Notes: generated by a model not told the origin, from the letters alone. A DNA stretch of 11,196 nt from Gemmatimonadota bacterium (GCA_026713345.1 JAPOOQ010000564.1:1-11196); one strand, 5' to 3'. Counted from the stretch's first letter, positions 1 to 7,300 are shown. Numbers and translations: made by a program.

Positions 1-14
1 CCGCATCCTACCCC

Positions 15-1544
15 ATGTCCTTCCAGCCCCTCGACATCGCCGCTTTCATCGGCTTCCTCGCGCTCGTCGTGGGCGTTTCCCTGTACGCGTCGCGCGGCAA
101 GCACGACGCCACCGACTACTTCCTGGCCGGGCGCAACCTCCCCTGGTGGCTGATCGGCTTCTCGCTGATCGCGTCCAACATCTCGACGGAGCACTTCGTG
201 GGGATGGCGGGCCGCGGCTACGACCTGGGCCTCGCGATCGCCAGCTACGAATGGATGGCGGCGGTCACGCTCGTGCTCGTGGGCCTCTTCTTCCTGCCGC
301 GCTTCCTGCAGGCGGGCATCTACACGATCCCCGAGTACCTGGAGTTCCGCTACGACGTCCGCACGCGCACGCTCATGGCGGCGTTCATCATGGCGGCGTA
401 CGTGTTCGTCGCGCTGGCCACCGTGCTCTACTCCGGCGCCCTCGCGCTCGAATCGATCTTCGGGATCGACACGGTCGCGGGGATCTGGCTGATCGGGATC
501 CTCGCCGGGGGCTACACGATCTACGGGGGACTCAAGGCGGTGGTCTGGTCGGACCTGATCCAGGGGGTGGCGCTGTTGCTGGGGGGCGTCCTGGTGACGG
601 TGCTCGGATTCCAGGCGATCGGGGGCGTGGGGCAATTCCTCGAGGTTGCGGATGGGAAGCTGCACACGGTCCTGCCGTGGAACCATCCCGAAATGCCGTG
701 GCTGGCCGTCTTCATCGGGGGCCTCTGGATCCCCAACATCTTCTACTGGGGACTGAACCAGTTCATCACCCAGCGGACGCTCGCGGCGCGCAGCCTGGCG
801 GACGGTCAGCGCGGAATCTTTCTGGCGGGCTTCATCAAGCTGGCGATCCCGTTCATCATCGTGTTCCCGGGAATCATGGCGGCCGAGCTCTTCGCCGACC
901 AGGTGACGAACCCCGACCAGGCCTACCCGGTCATGATGCGCGAACTGCTCCCGGTCGGGCTGACCGGCGCAATGTTCGCGGCGCTCTTCGGCGCGGTGAT
1001 GAGTTCCCTCGACTCGATGCTCAATTCGGCCGCGACGATCTTCAGCGTGGACCTGTACAAGCGGCACCTAAGGCCGGAAGCGTCGTCGCGGCGGCTGATG
1101 ACCGTGGGGCGGGTGACGACGGGCGTGCTCGTGCTGGTGGGCTGCCTGTGGGCACCGGTCGTGGCGCGTGCGGGCAGCGTCTTCGAGTACATACAGATGT
1201 TCTGGGGATTCATCTCGCCGGGGATCGTGGCGGCGTTCCTCTTCGGGATCTTCGTGCCGCGCACGCCGCCAGCCGCGGCCTTCGGCGGGATGATTCTGGG
1301 GATTCCCGTGTATTGGCTGCTGCTGTGGCTTCTCCCCGAGATCGCGTTCCTGCATCACATGGCGATCACCTTCCTCGTGATCAGCGCGTTCATGGGGACC
1401 CTAACGTTACGTCAGGGTTTGGACGAGCCGCGCAGGTTGCCGCGGGCGGTGGACGGGGTGGATCTGACGCCCGCGCCGGGGGCGAAGTGGTGGGCGGGTG
1501 GAGTGATCGGGGGGGCGGCGGTGTTGTATGTGGTTTTCTGGTAA
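15..1544 (+). CDS. vSGLT-type sodium/sugar symporter (SSS family)
   Basis: Inner-membrane secondary transporter of the sodium/solute symporter (SSS, SLC5-like) family, expected to import a sugar with Na+. It is 509 residues and almost wholly hydrophobic, with many membrane segments. It matches my recollection of Vibrio vSGLT along its length: DYFLAGRNLPWW near 34-45, SYEWM at 77-81, YWGLNQ at 244-249, FIKL at 273-276 and SSLDSMLNS at 330-338. N55, E79, N248, K275 and the Na+-site serines S330/S331 appear kept. Two sugar-site positions differ: vSGLT Gln69 corresponds to H60 and Ser91 to A82, so the preferred sugar may not be galactose. The frame is open to the left edge, but Met at 15 aligns a few residues inside the vSGLT N-terminus. 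No clear ribosome binding site lies in the 14 visible bases. The beta-galactosidase gene 1.7 kb downstream supports a galactoside role. Family call is firm; substrate is inferred. Confidence 0.93.
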   Translation: MSFQPLDIAAFIGFLALVVGVSLYASRGKHDATDYFLAGRNLPWWLIGFSLIASNISTEHFVGMAGRGYDLGLAIASYEWMAAVTLVLVGLFFLPRFLQAGIYTIPEYLEFRYDVRTRTLMAAFIMAAYVFVALATVLYSGALALESIFGIDTVAGIWLIGILAGGYTIYGGLKAVVWSDLIQGVALLLGGVLVTVLGFQAIGGVGQFLEVADGKLHTVLPWNHPEMPWLAVFIGGLWIPNIFYWGLNQFITQRTLAARSLADGQRGIFLAGFIKLAIPFIIVFPGIMAAELFADQVTNPDQAYPVMMRELLPVGLTGAMFAALFGAVMSSLDSMLNSAATIFSVDLYKRHLRPEASSRRLMTVGRVTTGVLVLVGCLWAPVVARAGSVFEYIQMFWGFISPGIVAAFLFGIFVPRTPPAAAFGGMILGIPVYWLLLWLLPEIAFLHHMAITFLVISAFMGTLTLRQGLDEPRRLPRAVDGVDLTPAPGAKWWAGGVIGGAAVLYVVFW

Positions 1545-1570
1545 CGGGGGTCGTCAATTCGGATCGTGCT

Positions 1571-2440
1571 CTAAGCAGCACTTGGCCGCGCATCCGATCC
1601 GACCCCACAGCCTTCTCGCAGTGCGGTGATTCTTGCGCTCAGTTCGTCCAGAAACCCGGACAGCGTCAGCCCGAACGCGTTCGCGAACTTGGTTGCCGCG
1701 TCAACAGTGAGCCGCACCCTTTCTTTCTCCAATCGCCGGACGTGCCTCTCCGAGAGTCCGAGAATCTCTGTCTGCTTCAACCGCCGATCATTCCTCATGT
1801 CCTCAAGGGCCTGCGACACGTTCTCCATCTCGTATCGGCGAATCTCCACGTCCGCCAGATACATGGGATCCACGGCCTGCAACATCTGGGATGGACCCAT
1901 ATGCACGTCGCGGTCTGGCCAGTAGAGATAGGAACCGGCCGAATCGATCACGAACCGGCTGAGCACTGCCGGTTCGAACCGCCTTACCTGGGGAAGCATC
2001 TCGAACGGGAACTCCCTCAGGCTCATGTCCCCAAGGACCACCACGAGAGAATCCTCAAGGACATATGCGTCAAGGATGCCCTCCCAGGGGGCCGGTCGCT
2101 TGAGCGCGATGACCAGACGCTTCACCACCGAAGGGTCCCGGGACACTCGTAGCCGCTGATCCGGCTTGTGAAGGCGAAGCATCGACGCGAGGCGAAACGC
2201 TGCCTGCTCCGGCACGTCCAGAACAACCAGGTAGCGTGTCTCGGTATCCGCCCAGTTCGGTAGCGTGAGCCGATCTCGCCCGATGAGCTCACTGGCTCGG
2301 GCAACAACCAGACTCGGTGCCGGTCCAGTTTGGGTAGTGACAGCCAACTGTCTGGCCAGAGCACGAAACTCGGCGTCCGGCAAGCAGTCCTCCACCGTCC
2401 CGCAAAAGGAAATGTGGCTGAATGGTCTTGCGTCACTCAT
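1571..2440 (-). CDS. DUF2442 / XRE helix-turn-helix protein with N-terminal extension
   Basis: Last gene of the three-gene minus-strand module, 289 residues. Three parts are visible. Residues 1-120 are an extension I do not recognise. Residues about 122-192 match DUF2442, with the signature GSYLYWPDRDVHM at 169-181 followed by LQAVDP. Residues about 205-268 are an XRE-type helix-turn-helix (LKQTEILGLSERHVRRLEKE at 221-240, then ANAFGLTLSGFLDEL). DUF2442 joined to an HTH is known from NE0471-like proteins. The start at 2440 is chosen because GGAG lies 8 bases upstream and the ATG overlaps the DUF4160 stop by 8 bases (ATGAGTGA), implying translational coupling; the frame stays open 18 codons further upstream without a better start. 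The likely role is DNA-binding regulator of its own operon through the inverted repeat at 2973-3013; that link is inference. The gene runs convergent to the symporter, with 26 bases between their stops. Confidence 0.85.
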   Translation of the reverse strand: MSDARPFSHISFCGTVEDCLPDAEFRALARQLAVTTQTGPAPSLVVARASELIGRDRLTLPNWADTETRYLVVLDVPEQAAFRLASMLRLHKPDQRLRVSRDPSVVKRLVIALKRPAPWEGILDAYVLEDSLVVVLGDMSLREFPFEMLPQVRRFEPAVLSRFVIDSAGSYLYWPDRDVHMGPSQMLQAVDPMYLADVEIRRYEMENVSQALEDMRNDRRLKQTEILGLSERHVRRLEKERVRLTVDAATKFANAFGLTLSGFLDELSARITALREGCGVGSDARPSAA

Positions 2441-2693
2441 CCGCTTGACTCCGCTCCCATTCTTCGAACAACTCCGCGCGGTGCGCGGCCGCAAGCTGCA
2501 GGATTTCCCTCACGGCCCTCAAGGGAACGCGTTTCAGCTGAAACTTCACTTCGTACTCCGGGGGCTCCTGCAGGAAGAAGACGCGTATCTCCCAGGCATC
2601 CACGGCTCCTGCATGGAAGTGTGGCGGCCCGTGGTCGCCGGTGTGAAACCACAAGCGACACCCGGGGAACTGGAACGCCTGAACCAACCCCAA
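2433..2693 (-). CDS. DUF4160 domain protein
   Basis: Small 86-residue protein matching the DUF4160 family, whose hallmark is a His-rich PPHFHA-type motif; here it is H21-GPPHFHA at 21-28. The C-terminal HRAELFEEW at 71-79 is also typical of the family, so the protein is full length. Biochemical function of the family is unknown. DUF4160 genes are often found next to DUF2442 genes, as here, and the pair has toxin-antitoxin-like size and spacing. The start is the unusual TTG at 2693: an in-frame TAG lies two codons upstream and GGGAG sits 6 bases before the TTG. A second TTG two codons later is possible but badly spaced. The gene begins 28 bases after the DUF2188 gene, and its TGA lies inside the start region of the DUF2442 gene. 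Confidence 0.85.
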   Translation of the reverse strand: MGLVQAFQFPGCRLWFHTGDHGPPHFHAGAVDAWEIRVFFLQEPPEYEVKFQLKRVPLRAVREILQLAAAHRAELFEEWERSQADE

Positions 2694-2699
2694 GGGCTA

Positions 2700-2704
2700 C
2701 TCCC
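2700..2704 (-). promoter_or_regulatory. Ribosome binding site deciding the TTG start of the DUF4160 gene
   Basis: GGGAG on the minus strand, 6 bases before TTG at 2693. An in-frame TAG between them rules out any earlier start, so this site fixes the rare start codon. Confidence 0.65.
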
Positions 2705-2721
2705 AAGTGCGGGCAAGGGGC

Positions 2722-2949
2722 TCACCCCTTTGGTGGGTATTGGTCTCGACCATAAGTGTTCTTCTCCCGAATCCTCCCATCGCGTCCATGGATCAACAGC
2801 TCCGATCCCTGGTTCCTGGCGATCTCGCGCCCCCTCTCGATGGCTTCCTGTTGGGTACTGAATACCCTGGTTGCTTTCGGGCTACGCGCGCGCTTGACTG
2901 CCCATCCACCCTTCGCCGGGACGATGTGCTGGTTGCGATTCTTCGTCAT
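2722..2949 (-). CDS. DUF2188 domain protein
   Basis: First gene of the minus-strand module, 75 residues. It matches the DUF2188 family from end to end: HIVPAKGGWAVKRARS at 8-23, a central QQEAIERGREIARNQGSEL helix-strand region at 33-51, and the hallmark IHGRDGRIREKNTYG at 53-67 ending in PPKG. Members are small, often basic proteins of unknown function. The start at 2949 is preferred over an in-frame ATG at 2967 because the sequence GGAGGAGG lies 8 bases upstream of 2949 and overlaps the other ATG. The promoter and inverted-repeat operator lie just upstream, giving a leader of about 30 bases. DUF4160 follows after 28 bases, so the three genes are probably one transcript. Family call is firm; role is unknown. 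Confidence 0.88.
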   Translation of the reverse strand: MTKNRNQHIVPAKGGWAVKRARSPKATRVFSTQQEAIERGREIARNQGSELLIHGRDGRIREKNTYGRDQYPPKG

Positions 2950-2972
2950 GAGTCCTGCCTCCTCCATCTGAT

Positions 2973-3013
2973 ACCGGACATAACAGCATGGTAACCTATT
3001 TATTATGTCCGGT
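2973..3013. promoter_or_regulatory. 11-bp inverted-repeat operator upstream of the DUF2188-DUF4160-DUF2442 operon
   Basis: Perfect inverted repeat: ACCGGACATAA at 2973-2983 and TTATGTCCGGT at 3003-3013, separated by 19 bases. Arm centres are 30 bp apart, close to three helical turns, suggesting two bound subunits or dimers on about the same DNA face. One arm covers the predicted transcription start and the other covers the -35 box of the minus-strand promoter, the arrangement expected of an autorepressor site. The obvious candidate binder is the XRE-type HTH protein encoded by the third gene. The repeat is seen directly; the binding protein is inferred. Confidence 0.75.
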
Positions 3014-3016
3014 CAA
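2988..3016 (-). promoter_or_regulatory. Predicted sigma70-type promoter of the DUF module
   Basis: On the minus strand a -35 box TTGACC (3016-3011, five of six consensus bases) is followed by 17 bases and a -10 box TACCAT (2993-2988, four of six). The start of transcription would fall near 2981, about 32 bases before the DUF2188 start codon. The stretch is locally AT-rich in an otherwise GC-rich window. Confidence 0.6.
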
Positions 3017-3211
3017 GACGTCGGTGTTGGCGCCCCGATGAGCGCGCGCCGTGCATGTCGCCCAGTCCCATTACCCGACAGGGCTGGAGGACGTTAAGTT
3101 GGTGGCTGATCCGGTCGAGATCTTCGACGAACGAGGCGACCCGATTGGCATCGCCCGCTGCGAGGCGGCTTGCCTGCGGAGTCTGCCAGACACGAAATCT
3201 GTGGTGATCCC
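3014..3211. other. Leader region of the beta-galactosidase gene, no gene seen
   Basis: About 200 bases between the operator and the GH2 start. Short open frames exist on both strands but none has a recognisable domain or good start signal. On the plus strand TATTAT at 3001-3006 inside the operator spacer could be a -10 box for rightward transcription, but no good -35 accompanies it. No convincing riboswitch or terminator hairpin was seen. Confidence 0.4.
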
Positions 3212-6200
3212 ATGCAGCTCACGGGCCGTCCGAATTGCTTCGCCCTCGTTGCGATAGTAGCCGCCGTCTCTTTCGCGTGTCTTGAGCAGTCCACCCCCGA
3301 CCCCTACTGGGAAAACCCCACAGTCTTCGCGGAGAACCGGGAACCCCCCCACGCCTCCTTCACACCTTTTCCGACCGCCGACGCAGCCGCATCGGGCAGG
3401 CCCGACGACTCCCCCTTCCGCATCAACCTCAACGGGGACTGGAAGTTCCACTGGGTCCCCCGCCCCGACCAGCGCCCGCTGGACTTCTTCGAGCCGGACT
3501 TCGACGCCTCCGGGTGGGCGGAGATCCCCGTGCCGAGCAACTGGGAGTTCGAAGGCTACGGCTATCCGGTCTACCACGACGAGCTCTACTCCTTCCCCGC
3601 GAACCCGCCCTTTATCCCCCACGACGACAATCCGGTGGGGTCGTACCGGCGCAGCTTCGGGGTGCCCGCGGCGTGGGACGGCCGCGAGATCTTCATCAAC
3701 TTCGACGGAGTCTACTCCGCGTTCTTCGTCTGGGTGAACGGGGAATACATCGGGTACAGCGAGGGGAGCCGCACACCGGCCGAGTTCCGGATTACGAACG
3801 CCGTTAGGCCGGGCGAGAATGTGCTCGCGGTCCAGGTCTACCGCTGGAGCGATGCGAGCTACATCGAGAGTCAGGATTTCTGGCGCGTGAGCGGAATCGA
3901 CCGCGACGTGTACCTGGTGTCGCGGCCGGCGACGTATTTGCGTGACTTCTTCTCCGAGGCGGATCTGGACGATGCCTACGAGGACGGGCACCTGCGGCTG
4001 ACGGTGAGTCTGGCGAACCGGGGGCTGGGTTCGGCCGGCAGGCACGAGTTGCATTTGCAGCTGCGGGACCCGGGGGGGCGTTTGGTGTGGGAGGAACCCG
4101 AGGTGTTGGAGGTGGATGTCCCGCCGGGCGGAGAGGCGGAGGCGACCGGGAGCTTCGCCGTTGAACGACCGCTCCATTGGACCGCTGAAACGCCCGCGCT
4201 CTACCGGCTGTCGATGTGGGTCACCGGGCCGGAGGGCGAGACGACCGAAGCCGTGTCCATCCGCGTCGGCTTCCGGCGCGTGGAGATCATCGACGGGATT
4301 CTCACCGTGAACGGGCAGCCGATCACGGTGCGCGGCGTCAACCGTCACGAGCACGACCCCGACCGGGCGCATGTGGTGTCCGAAGAGTCGATGATCGAGG
4401 ACATCCGCCTGATGAAGCAGCTGAACATCAATGCGGTGCGCGCCGCCCACTACCCGAACGTGCCGCGCTGGTACGAACTGACCGACGAGTATGGGCTGTA
4501 CGTGGTGGACGAGGCCAACATCGAGTCGCACGGGATGGGCTTCGAGCCGGGGGTCACGCTGGCCGGGCGGCCGGACTGGCTGGCCGCGCACATGGACCGC
4601 ACCGTGCGGATGGTCGAGCGCGACAAGAATCACGCGTCGATCATCATCTGGTCGCTGGGAAACGAGGCGGGCGACGGCGAGAACTTCGACGCGACGTCGG
4701 CGTGGATCCGCGCGCGCGACCCCAGCCGCCCGATCCTCTACGAGCCTTCGGAAGAGCGCGACAACATCGACATCGTGGCACCGATGTACGTGCGGCCCTA
4801 CTGGCTGGAGCGGTACGCGCGGTCGGGCGCCGACAAGCCCTTCCTGCTGGTGGAATACGCCCACGCGATGGGGAACAGCGTGGGGAACCTGGCCGACTAC
4901 TGGGCGGTGATCGACGCGCACCCGCAGCTCCAGGGCGGGTTCATCTGGGACTGGGTCGACCAGGCGATGCGCGCGACCGACGAGCGGGGGCGGGACTACT
5001 GGGCGTACGGCGGAGATTTCGGGCCTGCGGGAATGCGCAACGACGGGAACTTCCTGGTGAATGGGCTGGTGTCGGCGGACCGGCAGCTGCATCCGCACGC
5101 GTGGGAGGTGAAGAAGGTGTACGAGCCGGTGGGGATTTCGTGGGCCGAGGGGGTGCGGGGATATGCGATCGTGGTCGAGAATCGGCGGGCATTCACGGAC
5201 CTGTCGGACCTGGAGGGGACGTGGGAGTATGTGGTCAATGGAATTCCGGCAGATGTTGGGACCCTTCCGCCGCTCTCAACGCCGCCGGGTGGACGTGATA
5301 CGCTGAATCTGGAAGGGGTGCCCATGATCCGATGGGGGCCCGGCGTCGAAGTCATGGTCAACGTCATCCTCAGAACGCGGGAGGACGCACCGCTGGTGCC
5401 GGCGGGCCACATTGTTGCCTGGGAACAGCTTCAGGTGGGTCAGACGCGGCCGGAACCGGCAGGCCTCCCCGGCGGCCCCCTGCACACACAGGAAACACAG
5501 GACGCGATCGAGGTCACCGGCGACGACTTCACGCTCCGCTTCGACCGCGCCACCGGCACTTTGGCCTCGATGCGGCTCGGCGGCCGCGAGCTGCTGCTTT
5601 CCGGCCCCGCTCCCAACTTCTGGCGGTCCCCCACCGACAACGAGTACGGGAGCGGCTTCCCGGTGCGGTCGGGGGTCTGGCGCCGGACGGGCCGACCACC
5701 CGGCCGCCACCTCGATTCGATGACTGTGTCGGCGGCACCGGATGGCGGACCCGTCACCGTCACCAGCCACTTCTCGCTGCGCGCAATCGGGGCTCACTAC
5801 ACCCTCGCCCATGAAGTCCACCCCGACGGCACCACCGCCATCTCCGCGCACCTCTCCAACGTCGACGAGGACCTCCCCGAGATGCCCCGTTTCGGGACGA
5901 TCCTCACGCTCCCCGGAGACCTCGACCAGGTCGAGTGGTACGGCCGAGGCCCCCACGAGAACTACTGGGACCGCCGCACGGGAGCCGCCGTCGGACGCTA
6001 CACGGCCCCCGTCTCCGAGCTCGCCCACCCCTACGTGCGCCCCCAGGAGACCGGCACCCGCACCGACACGCGCTGGGTGGCCCTCACCGATGGCTCCGGG
6101 ACCGGCCTCCTCGTCACGGGACTGCCCACCGTCTCCTTCTCCGCGCTCCCGTACACGATCGAGGACCTCGACGCGGGCGAGACCAAGTCGCAGCGCCACT

Positions 6201-6979
6201 GGGCCGACCTTGTCCCGCGCGACGAAGTCACCCTTACCGTCGACTACCGTCAACAGGGCGTCGGCGGCGACGATTCCTGGGGCGCGGTGCCGCACCACGA
6301 GTACACCCTGTGGCCGCGCGAGATGGATTTTCGCTTTCTGCTGCGGCCGCTGCGGCCGGGCGAAGTCCCGGACGGGGTGGGGAGAAGGGTGCCGGACGCC
6401 GAGGCGGCCGACGCAATCCGGGACCGCACCCTCGCCCTGGACCACTTCGGCGAGGTCAATCTGGTCGAGCACCTCGCGCGGGACCGCCCGGTCGAGGTCG
6501 CGCCCGCGTCGTCTTCCCGCTACTCGGCGGCCGGCGACGCCGGGCTGGTCGACGGGATCAGGGGCTCGATCGATCGGCGCGGCGGTCACTGGCAGGGCTA
6601 CCAGGCGGATGAGGTCACGGCCGTGATTCAGCTCGTCGAGAGTGGGGAGGCGGGAGCCGTGCCCGTCGAAGCCGTGAAGATCGGGTTCCTGCAGCACCCC
6701 GGATCGGGAGGGTACTGGCCGCGCCGCGTCGAGGTGGCGGTGAGCGAGGACGGGGTGGTGTTCGGTGAGGCGGTGGAGGGGGAGGTGGGGGGTGGGGCCG
6801 GGGCCGGGGCCGGCGACGAACCTCCTGATGGCGGTCGAATCTACGTCGATGTCCCGCTCGCCGGCCGCACCGCGCGGGCGATCCGCGTTACGGTACAGGC
6901 CTTCGGCACAATCCCCGGCGAAAGGCCAGCGGGAGGAGACCGGGCCTGGACCTACATCGACGAGATCATCGTGCGGTAG
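3212..6979 (+). CDS. Exported LacZ-type beta-galactosidase (GH2) with C-terminal discoidin-like domain
   Basis: Hydrolyses terminal beta-galactosides; 1255 residues against about 1,020 for E. coli LacZ. Residues 1-22 form a signal peptide, and VSFAC with C23 is a near-lipobox, so it may be lipid-anchored. Order: jelly-roll sugar-binding domain (about 50-230, YIESQDFWRVSGIDRD), Ig-like domain (235-345), TIM barrel (347-650), second Ig-like domain (665-760), small-chain domain (765-1045, including YGRGPHENYWDR and GVGGDDSWG) and a discoidin/F5-8C-like domain (1085-1255). The acid/base is E485 in GNEAGDG and the nucleophile E548 in VEYAHAMGNS; AAHYPN and the EANIESHG metal-site motif are also kept. 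The start at 3212 gives a clean signal peptide; a Met 14 codons earlier does not, though the ribosome site before 3212 is weak (GGTGA). It probably supplies galactose to the upstream symporter. Family and catalytic residues are secure; the exact glycan is not. Confidence 0.95.
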   Translation: MQLTGRPNCFALVAIVAAVSFACLEQSTPDPYWENPTVFAENREPPHASFTPFPTADAAASGRPDDSPFRINLNGDWKFHWVPRPDQRPLDFFEPDFDASGWAEIPVPSNWEFEGYGYPVYHDELYSFPANPPFIPHDDNPVGSYRRSFGVPAAWDGREIFINFDGVYSAFFVWVNGEYIGYSEGSRTPAEFRITNAVRPGENVLAVQVYRWSDASYIESQDFWRVSGIDRDVYLVSRPATYLRDFFSEADLDDAYEDGHLRLTVSLANRGLGSAGRHELHLQLRDPGGRLVWEEPEVLEVDVPPGGEAEATGSFAVERPLHWTAETPALYRLSMWVTGPEGETTEAVSIRVGFRRVEIIDGILTVNGQPITVRGVNRHEHDPDRAHVVSEESMIEDIRLMKQLNINAVRAAHYPNVPRWYELTDEYGLYVVDEANIESHGMGFEPGVTLAGRPDWLAAHMDRTVRMVERDKNHASIIIWSLGNEAGDGENFDATSAWIRARDPSRPILYEPSEERDNIDIVAPMYVRPYWLERYARSGADKPFLLVEYAHAMGNSVGNLADYWAVIDAHPQLQGGFIWDWVDQAMRATDERGRDYWAYGGDFGPAGMRNDGNFLVNGLVSADRQLHPHAWEVKKVYEPVGISWAEGVRGYAIVVENRRAFTDLSDLEGTWEYVVNGIPADVGTLPPLSTPPGGRDTLNLEGVPMIRWGPGVEVMVNVILRTREDAPLVPAGHIVAWEQLQVGQTRPEPAGLPGGPLHTQETQDAIEVTGDDFTLRFDRATGTLASMRLGGRELLLSGPAPNFWRSPTDNEYGSGFPVRSGVWRRTGRPPGRHLDSMTVSAAPDGGPVTVTSHFSLRAIGAHYTLAHEVHPDGTTAISAHLSNVDEDLPEMPRFGTILTLPGDLDQVEWYGRGPHENYWDRRTGAAVGRYTAPVSELAHPYVRPQETGTRTDTRWVALTDGSGTGLLVTGLPTVSFSALPYTIEDLDAGETKSQRHWADLVPRDEVTLTVDYRQQGVGGDDSWGAVPHHEYTLWPREMDFRFLLRPLRPGEVPDGVGRRVPDAEAADAIRDRTLALDHFGEVNLVEHLARDRPVEVAPASSSRYSAAGDAGLVDGIRGSIDRRGGHWQGYQADEVTAVIQLVESGEAGAVPVEAVKIGFLQHPGSGGYWPRRVEVAVSEDGVVFGEAVEGEVGGGAGAGAGDEPPDGGRIYVDVPLAGRTARAIRVTVQAFGTIPGERPAGGDRAWTYIDEIIVR
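6787..6809 (+). repeat. GGGGCC tandem repeat / G-quadruplex motif inside the GH2 gene
   Basis: Four G-runs on the coding strand (6787-6792, 6794-6797, 6800-6803, 6806-6809) separated by T, CC and CC fit a tight G-quadruplex pattern. It encodes a Gly/Ala-rich insert near residues 1192-1200 in the discoidin-like domain, probably a surface loop. Hexanucleotide repeats of this kind can vary in copy number. Confidence 0.7.
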
Positions 6980-7010
6980 GCACTCGAACACCGATCAAGG
7001 ATCCCTGTTC

Positions 7011-7300
7011 ATGAAGAGACTCGCCACGGCCCTCCTGGCCGCTCTGCCCGTTACCGGGTGTACGTCCGGCGAGCCGCCCCCCGCGGAACCGGCCGCGCCA
7101 CAACAGAATCAGCGCACGCCCCCACCGAAGCCGACCGCTCTGCCATCCTCGGCACCGTCCAGGCCCTCTTCGACGCGCTCGCGGAAGGGAGCGAGGAGAT
7201 CCTGACGGAACGCATGTGGGACCCCGAGGTACGTGTCAGCGGAGACCTCGCCATGGTGTGGACGTCCTACGAAACGCGCCGATCGGCGGGATCGTCATGA
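7011..7300 (+). pseudogene. Decayed NTF2-like (SnoaL/DUF4440-type) lipoprotein gene
   Basis: Remnant of a small secreted lipoprotein of the nuclear-transport-factor-2-like fold. From ATG 7011, with AAGGA 9 bases upstream, the frame gives MKRLATALLAALPVTGC, a clean lipoprotein signal with lipobox VTGC, then runs into unrelated proline-rich sequence and stops at 7205. The family sequence continues in the -1 frame: ADRSAILGTVQALFDALAEG followed by ILTERMWDPEVRVSGDLAMV. Adding one C to the C5 run at 7119-7123 would rejoin the frames exactly. Beyond the frameshift, about 40 residues normally found between the first helix and the WDPEVRV strand are absent, and the C-terminal half after VWTSY is replaced by an unrelated tail ending at 7300. 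Three lesions argue for a real pseudogene, not one sequencing error. It begins 31 bases after the GH2 stop, so it was probably cotranscribed. Family call comes from pattern memory. Confidence 0.7.

Noticed and set aside
146..2152. 668-codon plus-strand frame through the symporter and the DUF2442 gene
   Set aside because: Arg/Gly/His-rich translation with no domain; it is the high-GC shadow of the real symporter frame and crosses a convergent gene.
3051..3257. Short frames on both strands in the GH2 leader, one reading with plausible amphipathic helices
   Set aside because: No domain, no good start signal, and interrupted or overlapping the GH2 start; too little to call a gene or relic.
3071..5098. 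675-codon minus-strand frame opposite the GH2 gene
   Set aside because: Antisense shadow of a high-GC gene, rich in Arg, Val, Pro and His, with no recognisable domain.
5276..6991. 571-codon minus-strand frame opposite the GH2 C-terminal half
   Set aside because: Same antisense shadow effect; the GH2 frame has clear domain matches throughout.
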